A stretch of 64,000 nt of DNA from Ananas comosus (taxonomy: Eukaryota > Streptophyta > Magnoliopsida > Poales > Bromeliaceae), in the NCBI RefSeq assembly GCF_001540865.1, contig NC_033625.1, positions 10,075,741 through 10,139,740 on the forward strand. The letters run 5' to 3'. Below are positions 1 through 11,403 of the stretch, piece by piece. The notes below the pieces were generated by a model, which made no database searches, was not told the origin of the DNA, and worked only from the letters and a program-made list of their open reading frames with translations. The position numbers and the translations under genes were made by a program. The first letter of the stretch is position 1. Every line of letters starts with the position of its first letter.

Positions 1-234
1 CTTTTGAGCGTTCGAAAATGCACCGAAAACATAGATTAAGGTGAAATATGTTTTTCCATTTTTGCATCAATTTTATGCCAAAACAACTCCAACTTAGTAC
101 AGCTCATTACATACGTGCTGACCATCAACTCGCACTACAACAATGCCTATTTGTCAAGGTCTAGTATATTACATTCTTTCCCTCTACAAGAAGTTTTATT
201 CTTGAGACTTAAAAAACATACATCAAGTCTCAAA

Positions 235-798
235 TATCTCCCACATCTCATCCTCCAGCCCCAAGTTGCCTCTCACCCTTCATGGTTGCTCCACAAAACT
301 TTTACTTATAGGATGAGCTGATTTCACAATTCTTTAACTTCTCGTGCAAAAATTCGAATCGATTGCTCCTCGTGACTTAGATCCTCACTCAGCTATAATA
401 GAGCAAAATCAATTACATGCGAGGGGACGGATTCATATCTCCTCAATGCTGAGACATGAAATATATCATGGACTGCTGCTAATCTCGGCAGTAAAGCAAT
501 TCATTATGCTATTGGTCCAACTCACTATAATACCTCGAAAGGTTTAATATATCGTGGACTAAGTTTTCCACGTATTCCAAGCCTCTTTATTTTCTTAGAT
601 GGCAAGACCTTTAAAAATACACGATCTCTAATCTGAAACTCGAGATCTCGTCGCCGCGTGTCAGCATAACTTTTCTATCAACTTTGGGCGGTTACCAAAT
701 GTTACCTTGCAATCCTGACCTTTTTTTCTATTTCCAATAAGATATTAGGACCCAAAGTCTTAATTTCACTCACTTTATTCAATATAGGGGCGATCAAC
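235..798 (-). pseudogene. Ty3/gypsy pol 3' remnant (integrase C-terminus plus chromodomain-like tail)
   Basis: Read on the minus strand from 798 downward, this encodes the C-terminal part of a Ty3/gypsy integrase. A KSYAD-like segment leads into a DRVFLKV block and a GKLSPRY block, then a VHDIFHVS-like block and a chromodomain-like tail near 240-330. At least four in-frame stops and a frameshift in the tail show it is dead. Family knowledge: this order (integrase C-terminal domain, then group-II chromodomain) is typical of Tekay/Del chromoviruses and would guide insertion in an active element. The upstream (RT) side is cut at 798 by an LTR. Positions 1-234 should be the downstream end of the same element, but I recognise nothing there. 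Confidence 0.8.
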
Positions 799-3011
799 TG
801 TCACGCCCCGCGATCGCCAATTTAGTCGGTTCGAGCATGTACACAGACGCCGAACGGACATACTCTCCCCTGTCCGCCCAAGGCTCCACAACCACCAACA
901 TGTATAAGGAAATGCCCAAAAAAAATTTCAATATACATGGCTTGCACAATGGCAAGCAACACGAGTAAGTGAAAGTAAACTAGCTGTTACATCCATACAT
1001 TGTATCATGATTACATTTTCCCAAAATACAACACATGTTCTTTACATATTCCTTTTTCTCAAATACAAAAGATGAAATATACAAGGTACATCTATACTCG
1101 AAGAAGTTCACTATCTAGTGCGCGATATCCATGCCGCGATCCTTGACCGCCCCGCTCACGCTAGGACCGACATGGTTAGTGGGGTGAGAACTAGAAGAAG
1201 TTTTTAGTGGGTTCGGCCACCGACCCCACCAATTCACTTACTAGGTCTAATCAGGCACAAGTAGGAAAAGGAATAGGTAACAAACCAAACTAATGCTACT
1301 ACTATGCCTGTAGAACTGAAACAACAAGTAATATGCTCATGATGCATGCATTTTCTTTTACCTTTACCTTTACCCAATTCACTTGGTTAACCATTTGGTT
1401 AAACCCAAGTCACCAAACCAAATTCCTTTTTGTCGGAAAGAATTCCACTATGACCCGACGGGACCGGCTGCTGGGGAGAATTCCGCTACCGCCCAGTGAT
1501 GACAACTCCGGAGCTCATCGCTTGAGGTGGAGTGACCACCCTCAAGCACTCAGACTACATGTGAGTACGATCCAATCCTCGGCTTCGAGGATACCATGTC
1601 ACAATTGCCACAATATTTACAAAGTTTTCTCTGTTTAGCATTTCACATTTTTAGGTGCTAACCAATCCATCTAGTCACAATGCCACCTTGTTTACTATTG
1701 TCATGGTCCACAACAAGTTCATACATTCATAGGGTTTCTATGTCCATAGTCTATTGTCCACATGTATCTTTACATTGGAAGTATACAAGATTGCCCATAT
1801 CTTAGCTACATAATAGCATTAACCTTACAATGCATGAAAACACCATACATATACATAGATGCTCAAAAAGGTGACATAGACATAATGAAGGATTTGAAAA
1901 TTTCGGATAGCACCACCCACCTCGTAGGGATGCCGAGATGCAAGAAACCAAGTCACGCGATTTTTGGACGTCTATTTCTCTCGACCCACAGCTAACGAAG
2001 GCAAAATAAAGCTTTTCCTCAATATCTTGCCGTAGACTCGTCGGAACGTCGATCCGAGTATTCCAACGTGTCGAATTTACCTTCAATTAGGATTACATGA
2101 GATCAATTCCACGCTAGATCTCCATCCCTACAAAATTCCATTTTCATGTCTAGGTTTCACATAACCTCAGCATACTCAAATTTCTTAGAAATTCATGGAA
2201 TAATCTAAACCCCCAAAACCTAAGAACCTCAAAAACCAACAATTTAGGGTATTTAGATTAAACCCTAGCAAATAGGAGCAAGAGAACTTACCTTGACTCC
2301 CCCGCTACCCAAGCTCTCCTTGTTCTAGAGCTTCTTCAACGTGAAAGTCACCAATTCCCCCTTCAATTCTCCTCCAAAATCCTCTTGTCTTGGAGCTTCT
2401 AGAGAGAGAATGAGAAGGAGATGAGAAGGAAGAAGAAACGAGGCTTTTCTTTGCATGGGGAATACAGGTGTAGGGGTTTGGGATATATATAGACCCCAAC
2501 ATTAGCACTTAGGCCCCTCACAAATACCCCATCAGCCATTACAATTCAGTCCCTCACAGGCTGAGTATCGGTACTCGGGCTGGAGTACCAGTACGTGAGG
2601 CTCCCAGTACCGGTACCTGCCGCCCAATACCAATACCAGCGACTCAACCCGAGGCTGCGCAACTTCTGGTCCGAGGCGTAGTACCGGTACTCAACACCAG
2701 TACCGGTACGCGACCAGTTCAGTACCGGTACCAGCCTCAGGTACCGGTAGACAGCTTACCAGGGTCCTAATCCCAAGAAGCTGACCAAACTGCACTCCTG
2801 CTGGGTACCGGTACAGCATTGGCTTGGTATCGGTACTCAATGTCCCTTGTGCAATCCAGCAACTATAGTGTTTCGGATTCTGTTTCCGCGCCCAATTTGC
2901 GCCGAAAACACCCAAACACCTCCGAAACTCACTTTTAGCCATCCAAATGCTTTCAAGGCCACTCGGGATGATCAAAGTTAGCATTACAATTCAGGGATTC
3001 GGTATATTACA
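799..3011 (-). repeat. Complete type II LTR, minus orientation
   Basis: On the plus strand it runs from TGTCACGCCCC to GGTATATTACA, so in coding orientation it begins TGTAATATACC and ends GGGGCGTGACA. U3 carries GTACCGGTAC palindromes at about 2585-2830. A TATA-like run (gatatatata) lies at 2480-2490 and a CT-rich leader follows on the minus strand. Conserved inverted repeats lie at 1183-1212 and 1521-1546 (R/U5 part), 939-957 and 855-876. Flanking 5-mers (TCAAC and TCATG) do not match, and both flanks are integrase fragments, so this may be a recombination product rather than a clean insertion. Confidence 0.85.
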
Positions 3012-3226
3012 TCATGGGCTAGCCCTGATGTTTATTGGGCCCTATAGCACTTGGGCGGACCAATTGATAGGTTCTGGCATCCAAACTAAGCCAGAAGATG
3101 ATCAATCAGAACTAGATTCAAGTGGAGCTATCTTGATGATCGCCTTGCAAATGTTATTGTATGCAAACTCTGCCATTGCCTAGTGTCAATGCGACCCACC
3201 ATTGTAATTGAGGATGCAAACTCTCG
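3012..3226 (-). pseudogene. Ty3/gypsy integrase core fragment
   Basis: The minus-strand translation contains a YNGGS block and an AEFAYNN block, followed by a KIAPLE-like block. These correspond to the region just after the catalytic Glu of Ty3 integrases. Several stops interrupt it. It lies against the LTR at 799-3011 and may belong to the same ancient element as the 235-798 remnant, although both pieces appear to include the short L-G-P segment. It is cut on the other side by an LTR terminus at about 3226. Confidence 0.65.
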
Positions 3227-3398
3227 GTCACGCCCTGGGGTTCAGTCTAATCCGAACCCACCAATAGATCTGCCGCAAACAAGGATGTCCTGTGCACATA
3301 AAGCGATAGTATTTGTAAAGCATTCAATAATAATTACAAGCAAGTAACAGAGCTGTAAATAAACTGTTAAAACTAAAATATAGTTCTGTCACGCCCCA
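3226..3398 (-). repeat. LTR terminal fragments, minus orientation
   Basis: From 3226 the sequence GTCACGCCCTGGGG continues like the 3' end of a minus LTR (CACATAAAG and nearby bases), but only about 160 bp survive. At 3387 a second TGTCACGCCCC appears and is followed after one base by the plus-strand LTR start at 3399. Both pieces are truncated. Confidence 0.55.
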
Positions 3399-4420
3399 TG
3401 TAACATACCGAAACCTCGGTTGAGTCTATCGAGCTTTAGTCGAATCGACTAAAGTGTGCGAAAGAAATAGTTGGAAATAGTCAAGTTAACATTCCAACAA
3501 GGTTGCAAGGGTTAAAAATGAGTTTAAAAGAGTTAGAAATGTTTTAGCATTTATCGGAGCGAAATAGAATCGAAAAGATGCGAAAATCGGAAATCTGGAA
3601 TTGTGTTACCGGTTTAACATCAAAAGTGTATCGGTACAAAGTGTAAAACCGAGAGAAGCAGCTCTCGAGTTTGAGTTGAAAAAGGCTGTTGAACCGGTGA
3701 CAGGATTTTGTGTACCGGTACAGTGCACCGTGGGCCGCAGAAAAAGGCTATTGTACCGGTGACAGAATTTCGTGTACCGGTACAGTGCACTGTGGACCGC
3801 ATGCACAGCCTGCTGTAGATTTAGAGAGTTGGAGGGCTTTATTGCAATTTTGATAGCCCATATAAGGTTCCCCCACCCCCTCCTCTCTTGTCCACAGCCA
3901 ACAAAACCTCTCCTCTCACATTTCTCTCCCTCTATCTCTCTAGAAGCTCTCTACCAAGGTGAATTAGAGGTGGATTTGGAGGAGATTAAGAGGAGATTTG
4001 GATTTTTGAAGGATTTAGATCTCTCCTACAAGGTGGACATTGGAGAGCTAGTGGCCAAGGTGAGTTCTTATGTAAGAATAATGCTAGGGTTTAGTTTTAT
4101 ACCCTAAATCTTAGAGTTTTGATCCTCTCACATGGTTAGAAACCTAGTAGAGACTATAGAACTTGTGGAAATCCATGTTTTGCTCAAGTGCTCACATGGT
4201 GGTTTTCTAGGGTTCATGTTATATGCCCTAGGAATGAATGGAATAACCTAGAAATGGTTTTAGAGGAGTTCTTAGATGGTTCTAAGCTAGTTTTTGCTTA
4301 GCTCTAAGATCAATTCAAGGATTTGGACTATATGTCATATTTGGGCAACCCAAAGAGGGATTTTGCTCAAGTAGGGTTTTAATCTAATGTGAGCCTATAC
4401 AAACCTAATTAGGGGTATTG
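3399..4420 (+). repeat. Truncated type II LTR, plus orientation
   Basis: It begins TGTAACATACC and is homologous over its length to the 3' LTR at 47342. U3 holds ACCGGTGACAG and GTACCGGTACAG motifs at 3690-3790. A TATA-like CATATAAG lies at about 3858-3866, followed by a CT-rich leader (3880-3960). Homology to the 47342 LTR stops near 4420 (compare GGGGTATTGTAAC with GGGGTATTTCTAAC), so the downstream half is missing. Confidence 0.7.
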
Positions 4421-4647
4421 TAACAATGTGAATTCTCGATGTTCCGGTACAAGCCCTGCTGCAGGCTACCCGAGAGCTGTCCAAAAATCCCGATTTTGGG
4501 ATTTTGGTGCCAAGTCTCACTCCAACATCCTCGGGATGCGCGCCAGGGGTCGGAACACTATCAACGACCCTCCAAAAACTGTGGAAAGGCTCCACACACA
4601 GATCAAACACTCGAATCCCGCAATTTGCTAAGATCCAGTGTATTACA
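4421..4647 (-). repeat. Type I LTR start fragment, minus orientation
   Basis: On the minus strand it starts TGTAATACACTGGATC and runs through a TTCGAGTG block into a TTCCGGTACAAG-type palindrome. It is close to the end of the LTR at 11404-14142 but lacks the extra bases seen there. Only about 230 bp of the LTR remain. Confidence 0.7.
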
Positions 4648-5186
4648 ACCAGGTTCATCACAAGTCATGGGATTCCGGAATCCACTTTCCACAAGTCGAG
4701 GGTCCATAGCCAACCCTATGCTGTCGACCTAGCTCATCCTAGTGGCTATACTACAACACTCTAGGTTCTATGTCCATGTCACTTAACCTAGTTACCATTG
4801 CTAGGTTCTTGTCCTCTTTGCCTAGATGTCCATTTCTAGGTTTACTAGTTCGACCTAGGTTTACTAACACTATGTTCGATACCACACACCTAGATTGTTC
4901 GACTCTAGGTTCACTTGTTTAACCTATGTTCTTTAACACTAGGTTAGATGCCACTCGATCTACCTGACAACCTAGTTGTCCAATCAACTCTGCTCACAAT
5001 AGAGTTCTTATCTAGTTTATATGCATATACTTCTAGCATATTCCTTAGTGCCGATTATGCATTCTTACTTGTCATGCTCATGATGCTTCCTACTTAGCAT
5101 TTTCATCCATGCATTGTTGTTACCATGCATTCTTTACTTAGCTCTTACTTTATGCATATTTATTAACATGCACCATTTAGTCTTAT
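4648..5186 (-). repeat. Probable left part of a minus LTR interrupted by the solo LTR at 5187
   Basis: This contains repeated CTAGGTT-type phrases and no pol homology. The 5-bp duplication CTTAT (5182-5186 and 7665-7669) shows that it is continuous with 7670 onward once the solo LTR is removed. The downstream piece is clearly a minus LTR, so this piece is inferred to be its R/U5 part. Its own left boundary is not visible. Confidence 0.4.
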
Positions 5187-7664
5187 TGTAGCACACTGGA
5201 CCTTTGCAAATTGCGAGGTTCGAGTGTTCGATTTGTATTCCGAACTTTTCCACACTTGGTGGAGGGCCGTCGATGGTATACCGGCCTAAAAGTTCGAACT
5301 CGAGAGTTTTGGCTGAGTCCTGAGAGTTTTTACTCTCGGGGACCGGTCCCTGATAGGAGAGACCGGTCCCCCAGTGAACAGTGCTGCGCAGCAGGCGAGG
5401 CAACCGGTCCCTAGCAGTTGAGACCGGTCCCCGAGCGCGTCTGCGCGGGGAGAGACCGGTCCCGCACAGGGAGAGACCGGTTCCCGAACGTTGGATTTTC
5501 GAGGGCAGGCTGAGAGACCGGTCCCAGGTCGGGGAGACCGGTCCCTCTGGGCGAAAACTGCCCAGTCCGGGCTGATGTAAATTTGAGTTTTTGAGGGGCC
5601 TATGTGGATTTTGTTACTTTAGAGGCTATAAGCAGCCTCTCCTCCCCTCTCACTCTCATTTTCTCTCCCTCACACTCTTCCTATACTTCTAGAGAGAGAA
5701 AGGGAAGGAGAAGAAGGAGAAGAAGAGGAGAAGAGCTTGCATAGAGGCCTTGGAGCACCATCTTCTTCCTCATTTTCCACCTTTGGAGGCTTGGAGCATG
5801 CGGTTGGAGCTTTGTGGAGGATCAAACTCCAACCCTACTTGGTTTTGAGCTTGGATTGGGGCTTCTCTTGAGGTTGGTAGCTTATAATCCCCATTTGATA
5901 CTTGTTTTCCTAGGTTTTTCTAGATGAAACCCTAGATTTTGGGATTTAGGGTTTATTTTGGAGGTTTTCAAATTTGGGGGTTATGAGACCTAATTGATGG
6001 GTTTGGAACCTTTATATAGGTTAGATTGGAAGACCTCTACCTTCCATTTGAGGATTTAGAGAGGGTTTTCCACTTGAGGTGAGTTTTTCCCAACCTTAGC
6101 TTGAGTTGGTTAATGTTTGAGCTATTCGCTCCTCGTTTCGTTTGGGTGACCCTATTTTTGATGTTTCTAGGGTACTAGGGAGCTTGTGGATATCTTCGTT
6201 CGGCGAAACGAAGAAGTCGATTTTTTGGTGGGTTTGACTTCATGAAAATGGGGCAAAATGGCCCCTATGCCTTCTAAACTTTTGTAAAGTATTTTTGAAT
6301 GCAAATTCATGCTAAACATGATTTATATGAATTTTAGAACACTTAACATGCATGCCTCATGTATCATAAAATTTGTACTCCATATAGTAGAGCTATATGT
6401 GTAGATTGCATGCATTGTGGACAGTACTTGGTTTCGCAAGTTGAGAACATGCCTCCATGCTAGAATTGAGGGAACTATGCATCATTTTATGACCATAGTC
6501 TAGTCATAACACTTGGAATGTACATATAAATGCAACTTAAGAACATCATGAATAGCCATTGTACATCTGCTATAACATATTCATGTTAGAGACATGAGAC
6601 AATAGAGATAAGGCCTTTGGGACATTCGATACATTCCATGTTATTAGACATGAGACTTGGTACTTGCCGACAGATCGTTTGACTACTTGCTATTGTGCTC
6701 ATTCGCACATGCTTGTGAGGGTCGCTCCCTACAAGCCGGCACTCCGGAGATAGCGTTTCGCATGATACATATTCGCCGGGCGGGATTGGGCGCGAAGTGG
6801 ATTGGCCGTGGACCAGGCTTCATTCCTAGGGTGGGATGTAGTGACTACCACGGGGCCATTAGCTCGGCACCGCCAGACAGCCTTCGGGGGTCTCAGGGCC
6901 ATAGACAGCCTCGGTGGGTCTCTTCAGATTTGACTTGAGCATTCATCATGATGTGGACAGATACTGACTTAGAGTATTACTTGGACTTTGACTAGAATAG
7001 TAAACAACGGAACTTTACTATTTCGTGCATTGTGAACATTATGAAGTTGGAGACTTTTACCTCATGCATAGTTGCTTCAAACTTAGCTAATTTATGCTAA
7101 GTAGAAGATATCATGTTGTAGTAATTAACATTTTATTACCTTTCGTTTTCTACATTATAGTCACTAACATCTTTTATAGCTTGGGCCTTGTGGTGCATTC
7201 ACTGAACAGTAATTGCCCACTGGAACTATTTTAATAGTTCTCACGCCCCTGTTTATGGTTTTCTTTTTAGAGCTTCCGGCAAACCCGCGGAGGCACGGGA
7301 TCGCGGCAAGGGAATCGCTTAGCTAGCTAGCGAGGAGCGGTACTTGCCTAGGTGGTTTACTCTTTCTTTTGTAGTTGAGAGAGTGAGAGGTTTTGTATCC
7401 ATGTATAGAGACCACCTATGTACCTACCTATAGCACTTGTATTTGGGATTTCCTTTTGTATTTACTTCATGTCTTATTTAGTGGATTTACAGTTTTACCT
7501 TATCCTTTGTTGTAGCATTTAGACATTTATTATGCTCTGATACTCCTAGATGTCTTTTATTATTGCTTTTATTATTGTTGTTTCTAGACGCCTTATACGT
7601 TTTAGACGTATGGCGGGTCTGGGCACGTGCCGGGCGGGCTTCCGCTGGGTCCCGGGGCGTGACA
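5187..7664 (+). repeat. Intact type I solo LTR with target duplication CTTAT
   Basis: It starts TGTAGCACACTGGACC and ends GGTCCCGGGGCGTGACA, 2478 bp. Perfect 5-bp duplications CTTAT flank it (5182-5186, 7665-7669). U3 has repeated GAGACCGGTCCC units at about 5339-5553. A TATA-like CTATAAGC lies near 5617, followed by CT-rich leader sequence and a GA-rich stretch. The R/U5 part contains two conserved stem-loops (6712-6735 and 7217-7246). A PBS and coding region are absent on its 3' side, so it is a solo LTR left by LTR-LTR recombination. Confidence 0.93.
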
Positions 7665-8950
7665 CTTATCTACATGCATCAACATGAGATGACATTGCTA
7701 AGAAATAAAGGGCGACCTAGTCGCTTCGGTAAACACAACCCACCTTTAATTAGCTTTCCGATTGCTCGTCGACACTTGCAATCGGCCTCCCGCGGCACTC
7801 AGCACCCGTTTGGGCCCGATCTCACAGTGGCTCCCCAAGAGCGCGCCGCTTCGCCGTTACGGTGCTTGGGACCCGATTTCACGATTTATGGACGTCGCCT
7901 CGGCCTTCCAGGCGGAAACGAAGCTCAAAGCGTCCGATTCTTCAATATCTTTGCAACAGCTTGTCGGATTGCCGAACCGACTTCACCAACATGTTTCGTT
8001 ACCTATCAATTAGGTTTACGAAGGGTCAAATGAGATCAAACCCTCCCAAATCACAAAATCCCATTTTGGGTGCCCTAGATGCTATTACTACCAAATCCAC
8101 CAAATCGATCTATGAAATGGGAAAAAACCATCTTAATAGCATGCTAGGGTTCTATTCTAACCATTTCTAGAGATCAAAACCCTATCTTTAAGGATTTACC
8201 ATGAGAGGGCACCAAGCTTACCTCTCCAAGAGCTCCAAGGTGAGAGGAAGATGAAGATGAAGATGAGGAAGAGGGTCTTCTCCTTGATCCTCTTCTTCTT
8301 CTCCTTCCCTTTCTCTTTTTCTTCTTCTCTTCTCTTTTTTCTTTTCTTTCTTTTCTTCTTCTCCTCCCTTGCACGATCAGAGAGAGGGAGAGAGAGGCTG
8401 AGGGAGTGAGAGAGAGAGAGAGAGAGGAAAAGGTATCTCTAATACCCTCTCTCATTTTGTAACAATATCCCCTAAGGCCCCTCCACTTTTCATCTCTTAC
8501 ACAGCCCTCACTGGGCATTCTGCGCGCGGAGGGACCGGTCTCCCCGACCAAGGATCGGTCCCCGGGGCCTCCCCCCGCGGGCACGCGTTCGGGAACCGAT
8601 CTCTCCCTGAGAGACCGGTCCCCCGGAGACCGGTCTGCCCACCAGAGACCGGTCCCCGAGAGCTCGTCTCGCGGGACTTAGCCGATTTTCGGCCATTCTC
8701 GCGGGTGCCGCAGGCTGGGACCGGTCCCTCCTCTGCCAGGGACTGGTTGCATCAGCAACCCCGCAGCCTTCAGCTGATGGGACCGGTCTCCCTCCTCGAG
8801 AGACCGGTCCCCGAGAGCAACCTCAGCCCAAAAATTCAGATTGCATTATTTGCTCTCGCGGACCTCAATTCAATGCACTTCTCGATTTCCATGCATCCTC
8901 AGCTTTTCCAAAGCTTATCCATTCGACCATTAATCGATCCTGGACGAATC
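7665..8950 (-). repeat. Minus LTR, U3 half, right-truncated
   Basis: This continues 4648-5186 across the solo LTR. It holds a pyrimidine-rich leader and GA repeat at 8280-8430, a TATA-like element near 8460, and an ACCGGTC palindrome array at 8533-8815. Near 8920-8950 it resembles the last part of the LTR at 30923-33485, but it stops roughly 30 bp before the expected TTACA end, where another LTR begins. Confidence 0.7.
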
Positions 8951-10155
8951 AAATACAAAGTTTATACATTTTCTTTACATTCATTCATCCAATATATATT
9001 TTCATGTCCCAAATGAATTTATTATATTTCATATACAGTTTACATTCATCGACAAAATAGATGAAATATACATAGGGTGGCTCTATACACAACGGTAGTC
9101 CGCTACCTAGAGCACGATAACCATGCCACGAGCCACGATCGCCCCGCTCGCGCTAGAACCTGCATGGTTAGTGGGATGAGAACTACAACAAAGTTTCCAG
9201 TGGGTTCAGCAACCGACCTCGCCGACTTACCCACTAGGTCTATTTAGGCATAAGTATTTCAAAAAAGAGAAATAGTAACCAATACTAATGCTAATACTAT
9301 GCCTGCAAGAAACTGTCAACAGATAGATAATCATATGTATGATGAATATGTATGCATGCTTTGTCCACAATATAACTTGGCTTTTACCCAATCTTACTGG
9401 TTAATCTTGTTAACCCCAATAACTCACAATCCAAAATCCCTTTCATTCGGGGAGGCTCTAAGCACTACAAGACCCGAGGGACCGTCTTCGGGGACCGCAC
9501 TCCCCGTGGTGACAATTCCAGAACGCATCGCTTGAGGGGGAGCTACCTCTCTCAAGTCAAGACTTATCGTGAGTATCGATCCAATTCCCACTTAGGGAAT
9601 GTATAACCACTAGCCACAATGCCACTATCATAATAGGTTTCTACCTATTTATTCATACCACTCTCTAGGTCATTCTTGCCACAATGCCACTAATGGTTAA
9701 ACCTTGTTTAACTATCCTTTTCTCGATGCCAATTTTGTCTCTATTGTTAATGTCACCTTTGTTTACTATTATCATAGTCTCGGTCTCACATCACACAAGT
9801 ATAGGGTCCAACATACATGTCCTCTATGGTTATATCAATCTCAATGTTCATCTATGTTAGAAGCATATAATTGAAGCCCAACCAATATTCACATGTAATA
9901 TATCCTATCATGCATGAATGACTATTGACATGATGCTCAATGAAAATGTGAAATAGACATAGAAAGGAATCCAACGATTCCGGAATGCACCCCTCACCTT
10001 GTAGGAATGCCAAGAAGCTACGGTTCAAATTTCATGATTTTTGGGCGCCTATTCCTTGTGCTGCAGCAATTTGTACGAAAAATGGTATTTCGTCAATATC
10101 TTCGCATACACTCGTCGGATTGTCGAACCGAGCGCACCAACGCGTTCATTATACC
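8951..10155 (-). repeat. Minus type II LTR fragment (R/U5 part)
   Basis: It matches the middle of the LTR at 57126-59593, with conserved inverted repeats at 9171-9205 and 9531-9556. Its left end is truncated at about 8951. On the right it is broken at 10155 by the next minus LTR. The U3 half would lie beyond that insertion but is not seen. Confidence 0.65.
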
Positions 10156-11403
10156 TGTCACGCCCCGCGACCAACCATCTATTTGGACCGGGTCGCGGCG
10201 CCGCCGACAGACCGCCGAACGGACAGAGTTTTCCCTGTACGTCCAAGGCGTCGCAATCCAAACAATCAACGAATATTCCAACTAGGAACGGATATCAATC
10301 CAGATTGCATAAGGAAGTATCAAATACATAAAACTAACTGCTATTACACGCGTTCATTTCACACAATATTTTTCTTTTACACTTTTGCCTAACTTCCAAA
10401 TACAATTACATTATTACAATTTATTACAAGTTTGCACTTTGCCTCTAAACCCCTCAAGCTAGACCACCAACTCGGGTACTGCTACCTCGGTCTCTGTGGT
10501 AGGGCGCTATCTACTGAGCTACGCCCTCGCCTCGCGCTACCGCGCCGCACACGAACAACCTGAAAACACCCCAAAATCACGTGGGGTGAGAACCAACTCT
10601 ATGGTTCCCAGTGGGTACGGCCACCCAAAGGAAAAGCTCGACCGATAGGTCCGAGGAGGCACTGCAACATGTTAGTTCAACAATATACAACAGATATATA
10701 TATTCAATTGAAATACATGCCATGCCTCACGATATGCGATATGGAAATCATGCAACACTATGCAACGTCTAGTAGGTCACTTGATTCTACGTTTTGCTTA
10801 GCTACTCTTAGCTCATATCTTTACTTTAAGGTTCTATTACCTTAGGATCTCAACTCAGTCCACTGGCTTCTAAGGTCTCTATTACCTTAGCTCAAGCCTC
10901 TATCTCTAGCTCATAAGGGTTCCTCTATCCTACCAAAGCTAACCACCCGACTCGGCTCTGAGTCGATAGCCCACACGCTGGCTGCTCATCAGCCTACCGC
11001 CCTCTCTCTGTCTCAGCCCCCTAGCGGCGAAGTCGTCGCACACGCTAAGCTCGGCTCAAGTCGCATGACTTGACCATCTGGCGGCGATCGCGTTGCTCTT
11101 ACCCAGCGTGAGCTCGAGACCTGACACACCGTCTGGCGGCGAACGGATCGCACCGCACCCAACAACGGTACATGTTAGACTCAGCCACCTAAAGGCACCC
11201 GCATCGTACTTACCTAGCATGGATTTAGTCTGCTCTGGCGGTCTGATCCTCAAATGGCTTAACCATCCGGTGGCGAAATCGTCGCACAAACGCTAAGACA
11301 ATAGTTCAAGCCCCGGGCGGTGATCTCCATGTGATCACCCCCAATCCTCCCTCGGTACCAAGCTCGGCGGCGAAGACGTCGCACACGCCCTAGCCTCTAC
11401 CAG
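10156..11403 (-). repeat. Minus type II LTR fragment (3' part), broken by the next element
   Basis: It starts TGTCACGCCCCGCGACC and carries the CGGACAG terminal inverted repeat. The TAGTTC-type stem at 10586-10615 has become GAACC...GGTTC, a paired change. It stops at 11403, where the minus element at 11404 begins. Confidence 0.7.

Noticed and set aside
5339..5553. Regularly repeated short palindromes as a CRISPR array
   Set aside because: Spacing is irregular, repeats are only 10-12 bp, and the context is a plant LTR.
8174..8696. Ser/Arg/Lys-rich ORFs as nuclear proteins
   Set aside because: They are translations of the pyrimidine-rich LTR leader and palindrome array.
10470..10535. tRNA-like 5' half on the minus strand (GGGCGTAGCTCAGTAGATAG)
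   Set aside because: There is no T-arm, no 7-base anticodon loop with a paired stem and no matching acceptor end. It lies in LTR sequence at a position homologous to non-tRNA sequence in other copies.
4648..11403. ACCAG at 4648-4652 and 11399-11403 as a target duplication
   Set aside because: The geometry is wrong: the element starting at 11404 extends rightward, so its second copy cannot lie to the left unless contigs are misordered. A chance 5-mer match is likely.
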